A stretch of DNA of 42,770 nt from NCBI GenBank assembly GCA_021151765.1, contig JAGKWR010000014.1, positions 1 through 42,770 on the forward strand, read 5' to 3'. The notes under the pieces were generated by a model. It was not told the DNA's origin. It searched no databases and saw only the letters and a list, made by a program, of their open reading frames with translations. Positions 1 to 8,215 of this stretch are shown in pieces (position 1 is the first letter of the stretch; every line of letters begins with the position of its first letter). A program made the translations under genes and the position numbers. The DNA is from Alphaproteobacteria bacterium. Its GTDB lineage: Bacteria > Pseudomonadota > Alphaproteobacteria > Rickettsiales > UBA1997.

Positions 1-19
1 CAATAAAATTAAATAGAAT

Positions 20-1315
20 ATGGAAGTACCCAAGAGCATGGCCAAGAACCTGTCGATCAAAGTTGCAGTTCTTGGCTCCGGAATTTCCGGACTCGCATCA
101 GCTTATTTTTTAAGCGACAAATTCTCCGTCAAAATCTTTGAGAAAAATAACTATTTGGGCGGCCACTCCAACACCGTTGATGTAGATTACGACGGTAAAA
201 AAATCGCCGTTGATACCGGCTTCATAGTTTTCAATCACCAAACTTATCCCAATCTTACTCCGTTTTTTCACCTTCTTGATGTTGCTTACCAAAAAAGTAA
301 CATGTCTTTCGCCGTCAAAGTTGACAACGGCGCACTCGAATATGCCGGTACAAATTTAGGCACAGTTTTCGCTCAATTTAAAAACGCTTTTAATCCGAAA
401 TTTTTGCGCATGCTTAGCGATATTTTGCGCTTCAACAAAGAAGCGGAAAATATTCTGAATCGTGAATTCGACGCCAACTACACGCTAAAAAATTTGCTCG
501 ATGATTTGGGCGTCAAAAATTATTTCCGTGAATATTATTTATTGCCGATGTCGGGCGCAATTTGGAGCTGCCCGCTTGAAACAATGCTGGCTTATCCAGC
601 GCAAAGTTTTGTGCGCTTCTTTAAAAATCACGGGCTTTTGACAGTAGCCGAGCAACCACAATGGTTTACGGTTAGCGGTGGTTCCCGCGAATATGTCAAA
701 AAAATCGCCGCTAAAATTGGCGCTGAAAATATTTCGCTCAACAACGCCGCAATCGCAGTTGAAAGAGTTGGCGACAAGGTTTTAGTAAAGTCAGAACAAG
801 ACGAAGAATTTTTTGATTACGTCTTTTTTGCCACACACGGCGATCAAGTTTTACAGATTCTTAAAAATCCGACTGCGCAAGAAAAATCGGTTCTTTCCAG
901 CTTCAAATATCAACCGAATTTAGCCGTTTTGCATCGCGATACTTCTGTAATGCCAAACTGCAAAAAAGCTTGGGCAAGTTGGGTTTACGCTAAGAATAAG
1001 AAAGATTCCGACAATCAAATCGCCGTCACTTATTGGATGAATAATCTGCAAAATATTGACCACCAATATCCGCTTTTTGTGACGCTGAATCCTAACCAAA
1101 AAATTGCCGAAGATAAAATTTTTGCCACGTTCAATTACGAACATCCGATTTTTGACAGCGCAGCCGTTGCCGCGCAAAACAAGATCGAACAAATTCAAGG
1201 ATTGGATCGCATTTATTTTTGCGGCGCTTATCAAAAATACGGCTTCCACGAAGACGGCATTTCTTCTGCGATAAAAGCTATAAACAAAATGGGAATTGTG
1301 ACGCCATGGCAATAG
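20..1315 (+). CDS. FAD-dependent amine-oxidase-like protein (COG2907 type)
   Basis: Predicted FAD-binding oxidoreductase, 431 residues. The N-terminal dinucleotide-binding fingerprint is visible at about residues 16-25 (VLGSGISGLASA), followed by an acidic end of the second strand (FEKNNYLGGHS) as in the amine oxidase/phytoene desaturase fold. A C-terminal FAD-contact segment (FCGAYQKYGFHEDG) lies near residue 400. Known context: COG2907 proteins usually sit beside DUF1365 and a CFA-type methyltransferase, as here, and such clusters belong to singlet-oxygen/light stress regulons; in Rhodobacter related genes take part in oxidising acyl chains to furan fatty acids. A role in membrane acyl-chain modification is therefore inferred; the exact reaction cannot be read from sequence. 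An in-frame TAG at 14-16 fixes the upstream limit; ATG at 38 is an alternative start. It overlaps the next gene by 10 bases, suggesting translational coupling. Confidence 0.85.
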   Translation: MEVPKSMAKNLSIKVAVLGSGISGLASAYFLSDKFSVKIFEKNNYLGGHSNTVDVDYDGKKIAVDTGFIVFNHQTYPNLTPFFHLLDVAYQKSNMSFAVKVDNGALEYAGTNLGTVFAQFKNAFNPKFLRMLSDILRFNKEAENILNREFDANYTLKNLLDDLGVKNYFREYYLLPMSGAIWSCPLETMLAYPAQSFVRFFKNHGLLTVAEQPQWFTVSGGSREYVKKIAAKIGAENISLNNAAIAVERVGDKVLVKSEQDEEFFDYVFFATHGDQVLQILKNPTAQEKSVLSSFKYQPNLAVLHRDTSVMPNCKKAWASWVYAKNKKDSDNQIAVTYWMNNLQNIDHQYPLFVTLNPNQKIAEDKIFATFNYEHPIFDSAAVAAQNKIEQIQGLDRIYFCGAYQKYGFHEDGISSAIKAINKMGIVTPWQ

Positions 1316-2088
1316 AAAAGTCGGCATTTTTTTGCCCGGCAATTGTAATGCACAAACGCTTGCGGCCCAGAATCAACCAATTTGTTTATCGCGTTTTTTA
1401 TCTGTGTTTTGACATCGCCAAAATTGATACGCTCAAAAGCAAATTTTTGTCACTAAATCGCTTCAACTTGTTTTCGTTTTACAATCGTGATCACGGCAAA
1501 CGTGACGGCTCAAACCTTGAAGCGTGGATTCGTCAAATTCTGGTTGCAAAAAATCTCAACGACAAAGTCGAAAAGATTTATTTGATGAGCTATCCGCGGG
1601 TCTTGGGATATGTTTTCAGCCCAGTAAGTTTTTGGTTTTGTTTTGATTCGCAAAAAAGACCAATCGCCGTTTTGTCCGAAGTTAATAACACTTTTGGCGA
1701 ACATCACGATTATTTAATTTTCAATCCCGATCACTCACCGCTTCAAGAAAATCAATGGTTCAAAGCTAGTAAAGAATTTCACGTTTCACCATTTTTTAAA
1801 GTTAGCGGCAGTTACAAATTTCGCTTTGTTTTCAATGAAAAAAAAATCGCCGTTTGGATCGATTATTTAGGCGCTGACAATGAAAAAGATCTGCTCACTT
1901 CTGTTATTTGCGGCAAAGAAGAATTGACTGATTCTAAGCTACTTAGCGCATTTTTCGCTATTCCCTTGATGACTATAAAAGTTGTCGCCTTGATTCATTG
2001 GCAAGCTGTGAAAATTGTTGCCAAAAAAATAAAATACATCCCTAAACCAGCGCCAAAAGCGCACAAAATCACTTTTAATCATGAGTAA
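1306..2088 (+). CDS. DUF1365 family protein
   Basis: About 260 residues. The start is taken at the ATG at 1306, inside the end of the FAD oxidoreductase gene, because the residues from there (AIEKSAFFCPAIVMHKR) match how DUF1365 proteins begin; an earlier in-frame start at 1219 would only add residues read from the upstream gene in another frame. Family features seen are the early MHKR..RINQFVYRVFYLCFD block, an internal SYPRVLGYVFSPVSFWFC block and the EVNNTFGEHHDYL block. The biochemical function of DUF1365 is not established; its constant partners are a COG2907 oxidoreductase and a CFA-like methyltransferase, so an acyl-chain or lipid role is inferred. It overlaps the cfa-like gene by 8 bases. 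Confidence 0.85.
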   Translation: MAIEKSAFFCPAIVMHKRLRPRINQFVYRVFYLCFDIAKIDTLKSKFLSLNRFNLFSFYNRDHGKRDGSNLEAWIRQILVAKNLNDKVEKIYLMSYPRVLGYVFSPVSFWFCFDSQKRPIAVLSEVNNTFGEHHDYLIFNPDHSPLQENQWFKASKEFHVSPFFKVSGSYKFRFVFNEKKIAVWIDYLGADNEKDLLTSVICGKEELTDSKLLSAFFAIPLMTIKVVALIHWQAVKIVAKKIKYIPKPAPKAHKITFNHE

Positions 2089-3241
2089 AAATTACCAACT
2101 TTTGTGGCAAGCGCTTGAAAATATTTCTTACGGATCGCTCAAAATTACGTTATCTGACGGCGAATCTAAAACATTCCGCGCCACAAATTCTGGCCCAGAT
2201 GCCCAAATTACCATTAAAAATCCTAACTTAATTGACTTGGTAATTACTGGCGGTGACGTTGCTTTTGGTGAAAGCTACATGGAAGGCTGGTGGGAAAGTG
2301 AAGATTTAGCCGCTTTGCTCACTTTTTTGACGCTTAACGCCCACACTTTGGAAGATTTTTTTCATGCCCGCAAATTCAAAGCTTTTCTCCTTTTCCTTAA
2401 TAGTTTTTTCACCAAAAACACCAAACGTGGCAGCAAAAAAAATATCAAAGCGCACTATGATTTAGGCAACGATTTTTATCAGCTTTGGCTTGATGAAACC
2501 ATGACTTACTCAAGCGCTTTGTTTGATCCGCAAAACCTTGATTTAGCAGCAGCACAACGTCGTAAATATCAAAATATTTTAGACAAATTATCGGGAAATT
2601 CGGTGCTGGAAATTGGCTGTGGTTGGGGCGGATTTGCCGAAATGGCGGCGAAAAATAATCGCCAAGTTACTTGCTTAACAATCTCGCCAAAACAACAAGC
2701 TTTTGCTCAAGCACGTATGGCGAAAAATAATCTGCAAAATTTGGTAAACATTAAGCTGCAAGATTATCGCGAAGAAAATTCCAGCTACGACAACATAGTT
2801 TCCATCGAGATGTTTGAAGCTGTTGGCCAAGAATATTGGGATCAATATTTCCAGATTCTGCAGCGTAATTTGAAAAAAAATGGCCGCGCCGTTTTACAAA
2901 TTATCACGATTGATGAAGAAGTTTTTAAAGATTACGTCAACCGCGTCGACTTCATTCAAAAACACATTTTCCCCGGTGGAATTTTACCTTCCAAAACCAG
3001 AATTCACCAGCTTGCCGCCCAAAATGGTTTAAAAATGCGCAGCGAAACGGCTTTTGGCAATGATTACGCCAAAACTTTGTTACTGTGGCTTGAGAATTTT
3101 GACAAACAACACGATCAAATTCGCGCTCTTGGTTTCTCAGAGGAATTTATCCGCAAATGGCGTTTTTATTTATGCTACTGCGCCGCCGGTTTTACCGCCA
3201 AAAGAACTGATGTCGTACAATTTGAACTAGAAAAAATTTAG
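2081..3241 (+). CDS. Cyclopropane-fatty-acyl-phospholipid synthase-like methyltransferase
   Basis: 386 residues, the normal size for the CFA synthase family, which transfers a methyl or methylene group from S-adenosylmethionine to the double bond of membrane acyl chains. Visible signatures are the substrate-proximal block at about 122-148 (KAHYDLGNDFYQLWL then MTYSSALF), SAM motif I at about 175-184 (VLEIGCGWGG), the SIEMFEAVGQEYW block, and the C-terminal FIQKHIFPGGILPS segment. The enzyme acts at the inner face of the cytoplasmic membrane. In this operon, with a COG2907 oxidoreductase, DUF1365 and photolyase, it may be the stress-induced type and could methylate without ring closure, as in furan fatty acid synthesis; the sequence alone does not separate these. 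The start is the ATG at 2081, overlapping DUF1365. Confidence 0.9.
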   Translation: MSKNYQLLWQALENISYGSLKITLSDGESKTFRATNSGPDAQITIKNPNLIDLVITGGDVAFGESYMEGWWESEDLAALLTFLTLNAHTLEDFFHARKFKAFLLFLNSFFTKNTKRGSKKNIKAHYDLGNDFYQLWLDETMTYSSALFDPQNLDLAAAQRRKYQNILDKLSGNSVLEIGCGWGGFAEMAAKNNRQVTCLTISPKQQAFAQARMAKNNLQNLVNIKLQDYREENSSYDNIVSIEMFEAVGQEYWDQYFQILQRNLKKNGRAVLQIITIDEEVFKDYVNRVDFIQKHIFPGGILPSKTRIHQLAAQNGLKMRSETAFGNDYAKTLLLWLENFDKQHDQIRALGFSEEFIRKWRFYLCYCAAGFTAKRTDVVQFELEKI

Positions 3242-3243
3242 CC

Positions 3244-3771
3244 ATGAAAAAGCAAATTTTTACTTTCTTATTTGCGATTCTTTTAAGCGGTGAACTCTGC
3301 GCTGCCAATACTCCGCAAGCTGTGACGCAAAATCTTAAACCAAGCTTTTTGATTGGCGAATCTGATTTAAAATATTTTGGTTTGAAAGTTTATCGCGCCG
3401 AACTTTGGTGCGAAAAAACGCAATTTTCTTACGAACAAAAATTTGCTATTCACCTCACTTACAACATGAATTTTGCCAAAGAAGATTTGGCCAGAAGATC
3501 AATTGAAGAGATCGAAAAAATTCACGCTTTGAGCGACTTAGAGAAAAAAAATTACTACCAACAGCTGCTGCAAATTTTTGCTAACGTCAAAAAAGGCGAT
3601 GAAAAAGTGGCGTTATTTTCGCCAAAAAAAGGCGTCGAAATGTATTACAATAACAAGCTTATCGGCAAAATTAATGATCTAAAGTTAGCCCGACTTTTCG
3701 TCGATATTTGGCTTGATGAACGCGGTTCTTTTCCACAAGTAACAAAAAAACTATTGGGTAAAAATGACTAA
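3244..3771 (+). CDS. Secreted chalcone isomerase-like protein
   Basis: 175 residues with an N-terminal signal peptide (MKKQIFTFLFAILLSGELCA, cleavage probably just after residue 20 or 21), so it should be periplasmic. The mature part contains the bacterial chalcone-isomerase-like pattern: LIGESDLKYFGLKVYRAELW, then FAIHLTYNMNF, then DLARRSIEEI. Members of this family are common in proteobacterial CFA/photolyase clusters; the flavonoid isomerase reaction is not expected and binding of a fatty acid or similar ligand is only a guess from the fold. The ATG follows the cfa-like stop by two bases and the gene overlaps the photolyase start by 8 bases, so all five genes are probably one transcript. 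Confidence 0.8.
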   Translation: MKKQIFTFLFAILLSGELCAANTPQAVTQNLKPSFLIGESDLKYFGLKVYRAELWCEKTQFSYEQKFAIHLTYNMNFAKEDLARRSIEEIEKIHALSDLEKKNYYQQLLQIFANVKKGDEKVALFSPKKGVEMYYNNKLIGKINDLKLARLFVDIWLDERGSFPQVTKKLLGKND

Positions 3772-5065
3772 AGAAATTGCAGTTTTTTGGCTACGTCGCG
3801 ACCTACGCCTTGAAGACAACGCCGCGCTTTGGATGGCGCTGAAATCTGGTTTTGAAGTTTTGCCAATTTTTATTTTTGATCGCGCAATTTTAGACAGTTT
3901 ACTCAACAAAAAAGATGCTCGCGTTTTGTTTATTCATCAAGAGCTGACTCGCTTAAAAGCTGAATTGGAAAAACTCGGCTCTTCACTTTGGGTTTTTTAC
4001 GGATCGCCCGTACAAGCCTACGAAGAATTGACCAAGAAATTCACTATTCGCCAAGTTTACGCCAACCGCGATTACGAACCTTACGCTCAAAAACGCGATC
4101 GTGAAATTTTTGAATTTTTAAAAGCGCGCGACGTTGAATTTAAAGGCGCCAAAGATCAGGTAATTTTCGAAAAAAGCGAAATTGTTAAAGATGATAAAAA
4201 ACCCTACACCGTTTTTACACCTTACAGCCGCAAGTGGAAAACCACTTTAAATGAATTTTATTTACGCGCTTATCCAACGCAAAAATATTTCGCTAATTTC
4301 TTGAAATGCTCGCCGTTTCCAATGCCAAGCCTTGGCGATATTGGCTTTGAAGATTTTGATTTTGAATTTCCCGATCGCCAAGTTGATATAAAAATTATCG
4401 AGCAATATGGCGAAAAGCGCGATTTTCCAGCAATTCGCGGCACTAGCCGTTTAAGTTTACATTTACGTTTTGGCACAATCAGCATTCGCGAATTGTCGTC
4501 CATGGCCGCTGCGACCAGTGAAAAATGGTTGAACGAATTAATCTGGCGCGATTTTTATCAGATGATTTTGTATCACTTCCCACACTCCGCCACTTCTGCC
4601 TTCAAGCCGCAATACGACGAAGTGCAATGGCTAAATCACGAAGCTGATTTTCAAAAATGGTGCGAAGGCAAAACCGGCTATCCAATTGTTGATGCCGGCA
4701 TGCGCGAACTCAATCAAACAGGTTTTATGCACAATCGCGTGCGCATGATTGTCGCCAGTTTTTTAACTAAACATTTGCTGATTGATTGGCGGTGGGGCGA
4801 AAAATATTTCGCCGAAAAATTACTTGATTATGACATGGCGAGTAACGTCGGTGGCTGGCAATGGGCTGCAGGATCAGGCTGCGACGCTGCACCGTATTTT
4901 CGCATTTTCAACCCCGAAAGCCAAACCGATAAATTCGATGCCGATTTAAAATATATCAAAAAATGGGTTCCTGAACTTGATACCAAACTTTATCCCAAAC
5001 CAATTGTTGACCACAAATTAGCCCGCGAACGTTGTTTAGCTGCTTATAAAGCCGCTTTGAAATAA
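3764..5065 (+). CDS. phrB: Deoxyribodipyrimidine photo-lyase (class I CPD photolyase)
   Basis: 433 residues, within the usual range for class I photolyases, which split UV-induced cyclobutane pyrimidine dimers using FADH- and blue light. The N-terminal antenna (Rossmann) domain starts with VFWLRRDLRLEDNAAL. The FAD domain has TRLSLHLRFGTIS-like residues (TSRLSLHLRFGTIS, about 227-240), LNELIWRDFYQMIL (about 257-270), the NRVRMIVASFL helix, LIDWRWGE, and the strongly conserved NVGGWQWAAGSGCDAAPYFR block with IFNPESQ. All FAD- and dimer-contacting motifs expected for an active enzyme are present. It is the last gene of the operon; a terminator lies 84 bases downstream. Co-transcription with acyl-chain genes suggests light or photooxidative stress control, but the promoter lies outside the window. 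Confidence 0.95.
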   Translation: MTKEIAVFWLRRDLRLEDNAALWMALKSGFEVLPIFIFDRAILDSLLNKKDARVLFIHQELTRLKAELEKLGSSLWVFYGSPVQAYEELTKKFTIRQVYANRDYEPYAQKRDREIFEFLKARDVEFKGAKDQVIFEKSEIVKDDKKPYTVFTPYSRKWKTTLNEFYLRAYPTQKYFANFLKCSPFPMPSLGDIGFEDFDFEFPDRQVDIKIIEQYGEKRDFPAIRGTSRLSLHLRFGTISIRELSSMAAATSEKWLNELIWRDFYQMILYHFPHSATSAFKPQYDEVQWLNHEADFQKWCEGKTGYPIVDAGMRELNQTGFMHNRVRMIVASFLTKHLLIDWRWGEKYFAEKLLDYDMASNVGGWQWAAGSGCDAAPYFRIFNPESQTDKFDADLKYIKKWVPELDTKLYPKPIVDHKLARERCLAAYKAALK

Positions 5066-5148
5066 TTTTTGCAAATACCGTGTTGTTGAAAAAAGTTAAA
5101 AAAATCAATTTCTTTACTTGCACTTTTAAAAGCCGTAAGTAATTTGCG

Positions 5149-5170
5149 CCGCTCACTTTAGCGGTTTTTT
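5149..5170 (+). terminator. Rho-independent terminator after the photolyase operon
   Basis: Perfect 5-bp stem CCGCT/AGCGG with a 6-base loop (CACTTT), followed directly by six T residues. It lies between the photolyase stop and the tRNA-Glu gene and would end the five-gene transcript. Confidence 0.75.
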
Positions 5171-5189
5171 AACTGTCTTTTCAGTCCTT

Positions 5190-5264
5190 GGCCCCATCGT
5201 CTAATGGTTAGGACGCCACCCTTTCACGGTGGCAATACGGGTTCGAATCCCGTTGGGGTCACCA
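5190..5264 (+). tRNA. tRNA-Glu (anticodon TTC)
   Basis: Cloverleaf folds by eye: acceptor GGCCCCA pairs with TGGGGTC (one G-U pair), anticodon arm CCACC-CTTTCAC-GGTGG with TTC at 5223-5225, T arm with GGTTCGAATCC. The discriminator is A and the CCA end is encoded at 5262-5264. The loop sequences match proteobacterial tRNA-Glu. Confidence 0.95.
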
Positions 5265-5315
5265 TCTTTTGTTCTCTTTAGTTTAAGCTGAAATTTCACA
5301 GCATTTCCATTCTTG

Positions 5316-5723
5316 ATGAAACTCCCGTTAACAATTCAAAATCTTTTGCAGCGTTATCACGTAACTAAGCAGGCTTTGGCTTTTATAATTATCGGCAGTC
5401 TTTCTACAGTAATCAGCTACTCCACTTTTTTAATTAGCTTACACGTTTTTCATCTGCACTATCTCCTAGCTAATACTTTAGGATTTTGTTTAAGCATTGG
5501 CGTGAATTATCAATGCAATAAACGTTTCACCTTCAAAGCAGCTGGCAATCATTTCAAAGGCTATTTGTCGTTATATTTAATTTCATTGGCGTTAAGCACC
5601 TTGTTGTTGCGAGTGTTTGTTGAATATTGCGGCATCATTCCCGAAATCGCTAATATTTTGACTATCGTTTTAATTACCGCTTTCAATTTTATCGGAGCGA
5701 AATTCGTGGTCTTTAAAAAGTAA
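5316..5723 (+). CDS. GtrA-like small membrane protein
   Basis: 135 residues from the ATG at 5316 (a TTG one codon earlier is less likely). Four hydrophobic segments are visible at about 18-39, 46-65, 80-98 and 105-130. The first carries the GtrA pattern (FIIIGSLSTVISYSTFLISL), the second NTLGFCLSIGVNYQCNKRFTF, which is the typical loop after helix 2. GtrA-family proteins are thought to help move lipid-linked sugars across the cytoplasmic membrane for O-antigen or other glycan decoration. No glycosyltransferase partner (GtrB type) is next to it, so its substrate is unknown. Its last 11 bases overlap the end of comEC on the other strand, with no terminator between. Confidence 0.8.
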   Translation: MKLPLTIQNLLQRYHVTKQALAFIIIGSLSTVISYSTFLISLHVFHLHYLLANTLGFCLSIGVNYQCNKRFTFKAAGNHFKGYLSLYLISLALSTLLLRVFVEYCGIIPEIANILTIVLITAFNFIGAKFVVFKK

Positions 5724-8184
5724 CAAAACTGCCATCATAATTGAAAAACTGCCCACCCTTATTATAAAAATCGACATTATCGACTTTCACCACATTTGAT
5801 GAAATACAATTCGGAAGCTGATATTTCGCACTCATATTCACAATTACATCAAAATCTTTACGACAAATTTGCGCAATTTTTGCACGCTGCAAAATTACTA
5901 AAAACTTTTTTTCTTGAGTAATTTTACAAAAATTTTTCTCACAAAAAACAAAACTTTGCGGATGATCATCCAACGTCATAAAGTTCTTTTCATCCATGAC
6001 TTCCATCCAATGTTGGCGTTGTTTTGACTCGCGTAACTTTTTTGAAAAAGTTAAACCTTCAGCGCTCTTAATAGCAAAAAACTTTTGTTGATTATCAAAC
6101 AAAATATCTGGTTTTTTTACAGTCGGCGAAATCAAAAACGACAAGGTAAAGATTATAATCCCACAAAAACGCAATCGCGTTTCTAACAAACAAAAAATCA
6201 ACACACCAACTATTGCCAATAGTAGAGCTACGCCGCTGATTTGAGGTGTAACAAAATTCGAAATTGCAATTTCGCTCACCGTTTTAGCAATTTTTTCAAT
6301 CAACAAAATACTGTGCGAAAAAGCTATCAAGCACCATTTTTCCCACGAAAAAATCATCAAAAATAACGCCAAAAAACCCAGCGGCATTACCACAAAAGAA
6401 GTCAGAGGAATTGCCACAACATTAGCCGCGAACCCAAGAATTGAAACGTTGCGAAAGCTATGCATCAAAAACGGCATCGTAGCGATTTGAATGGCAAGCG
6501 ACACTAAAATTATATGGGCAAAATATTTGATGATGCGATAAATCAGATAATCTTGGCGATCATCTTGATAACGCAAAATTGTCAGCATCAAAATTGCCGC
6601 AAAAGTCAGTTGAAAACTGATGTTAAAAACAGCCAAAGGATTCAGCAATATCAGGCACAAAGCCGCAAACATAACTGCCCTTTTGGCGTTTAACTTTTCA
6701 CCAACAAACAAGGCCGACAAAGTCAATAAAACTATCAAAAACGCCCGCTGAGCTGGCAAAGGCCCTGCCGCAATTTTAAGATAAAAATAAGCGCCCAGAA
6801 TTGCAGCGATTGCGGCGATTTTTTTTAAATCGAAATGCAAAGTTAGATATTCGCTACGCGACAATAAAAAACGTGACGCAATGAAGCAAATAGCACTCGC
6901 TAAAGAAAGATGAAATCCCGAAATCGACAACAAATGCGCCAAACCAGAATTGCGAATATTTTGCATCATCGTTTGCGAAATCGCACTTTGATCCCCAATC
7001 AAAAAAGCTTGGGCAATTGCTGCTTCGTCGTTTTGCAAAACTTGATTTATTTTTGTGCGAATGGTTTCGCGCAAATTTAAAAACCAATCGTCCGCCTTAG
7101 TGATTTCAGCTTGTTGCAACATTTTCGCCTCGCCGATTACAAAACCATAAGCGCCAATTTTTTTAAATTTGGCATCAATATTATAGTCGAAATCACTGAA
7201 AAATTCCCGTGATTTTGGCGGCTGCAACAAACTGCGAAAAGCGATAACGTCATTCACTTTTATGTTGGCAGCATTTTTGACTAAATTTACTGAAATTTTT
7301 GGCGGTGGATTTGGAAAAGTGTCGCGATCGTTGATTTTCAACCACTCAACTTGTTGGTAAGCTTTGGAAAAATCTAAAAATTTGCGATCAATTTCCGTGT
7401 AACCTTGCAAATTCACAAAACTTTTAAGGATTTTCTTTTCACTAATTGGCTTTTTCTTTTTTGGTTTTTTGTGCTTTTTTTTGCGCGGCTTTTTTTCTTT
7501 TTTTATTGGTTCATCCAACAGATTTTTTGAAAGATTATCTTGCGTAACTGTTGCTGAATTCTCGCTGACTTTTTTCTCATCTAAAACGCCTTCCTCTTTA
7601 GTATTTGTAGCGATTTCCGTTTTCTCACCTTGATCTTCGAAACTTATTTCTTCGACCTTTTTTGCTTTTTTCACACGAGGTTTTTTGACTTTTTTGGTTT
7701 TCGATTTGGCCTTTTTCTTCTTGGTTTTTTTAGGTTTTTTCTTTTTGTGAATTTTTACCTTTTCACTAAACTGTGCTTTGTAAATCTTTGGCTGTGAAAT
7801 CAATAAATTAGCTCCTGTAACGCCATTTATCGGATTGGTAAATTTTTGCATATTCTCTACTTTACCAACAACATCGACATAAATTTTGCGCTCAATTTTT
7901 GTGTAGTTGAGAAAAGTTTTCTGATAAAAATAGCCGTAAAAACTTCCTCCTAAAAAAAGCACGCATCCAAGAAATACCAAGCTGCGCGACGATCTCAAAC
8001 TTAGGAGATAAAACAAAAAACTCAGCGCAAATAAAGCCACGCAAAAAGACAAATATCGCGTGAAATTTTCAGAAAATAAAAAGTAAAAAGCGGCGCCAAA
8101 GCCAATAAAGACAGGAGAAAACAGGATAAAATTATTTCGCTCAGCAGCAAAATATTGCGACAGCAAAGTGGTGATTTTTGTCAT
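5713..8184 (-). CDS. comEC: ComEC/Rec2 family DNA-uptake channel with Lys-rich insertion
   Basis: 823 residues. ComEC forms the inner-membrane channel for incoming single-stranded DNA in natural transformation. N-terminal helices (about 20-90) are followed by the DUF4131 soluble domain, then the Competence domain, whose hallmark SGLAHLLSISGFHLSLAS lies near 413-430, and several further membrane helices up to about 685. The C-terminal 130 residues are soluble but show no HxHxDH metallo-beta-lactamase motif, so the nuclease-like domain of long ComEC proteins is absent or replaced, as in many alphaproteobacteria. Unusual is a charged, strongly lysine-rich insertion at about residues 143-252 (bases 7429-7758), with runs such as KKKKPKKTKKKKAKSK, placed in the DUF4131 region. 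It follows dnaQ by 31 bases and is probably the last gene of the fabZ-lpxA-dnaQ operon. Confidence 0.88.
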   Translation of the reverse strand: MTKITTLLSQYFAAERNNFILFSPVFIGFGAAFYFLFSENFTRYLSFCVALFALSFLFYLLSLRSSRSLVFLGCVLFLGGSFYGYFYQKTFLNYTKIERKIYVDVVGKVENMQKFTNPINGVTGANLLISQPKIYKAQFSEKVKIHKKKKPKKTKKKKAKSKTKKVKKPRVKKAKKVEEISFEDQGEKTEIATNTKEEGVLDEKKVSENSATVTQDNLSKNLLDEPIKKEKKPRKKKHKKPKKKKPISEKKILKSFVNLQGYTEIDRKFLDFSKAYQQVEWLKINDRDTFPNPPPKISVNLVKNAANIKVNDVIAFRSLLQPPKSREFFSDFDYNIDAKFKKIGAYGFVIGEAKMLQQAEITKADDWFLNLRETIRTKINQVLQNDEAAIAQAFLIGDQSAISQTMMQNIRNSGLAHLLSISGFHLSLASAICFIASRFLLSRSEYLTLHFDLKKIAAIAAILGAYFYLKIAAGPLPAQRAFLIVLLTLSALFVGEKLNAKRAVMFAALCLILLNPLAVFNISFQLTFAAILMLTILRYQDDRQDYLIYRIIKYFAHIILVSLAIQIATMPFLMHSFRNVSILGFAANVVAIPLTSFVVMPLGFLALFLMIFSWEKWCLIAFSHSILLIEKIAKTVSEIAISNFVTPQISGVALLLAIVGVLIFCLLETRLRFCGIIIFTLSFLISPTVKKPDILFDNQQKFFAIKSAEGLTFSKKLRESKQRQHWMEVMDEKNFMTLDDHPQSFVFCEKNFCKITQEKKFLVILQRAKIAQICRKDFDVIVNMSAKYQLPNCISSNVVKVDNVDFYNKGGQFFNYDGSFVTF

Positions 8185-8215
8185 GTGGTGTGGTGATTTT
8201 TAGAATTTTTTTAGC

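Noticed and set aside
920..1342. 140-codon minus-strand frame opposite the FAD oxidoreductase
   Set aside because: Antisense shadow of a clear gene; its residues show no domain and it crosses the boundary of two plus-strand genes.
7429..7758. Lysine-rich ComEC segment as a sign of a frameshift
   Set aside because: The frame stays open on both sides and flanking domains continue in the same frame, so it is a real insertion, not a frame error.
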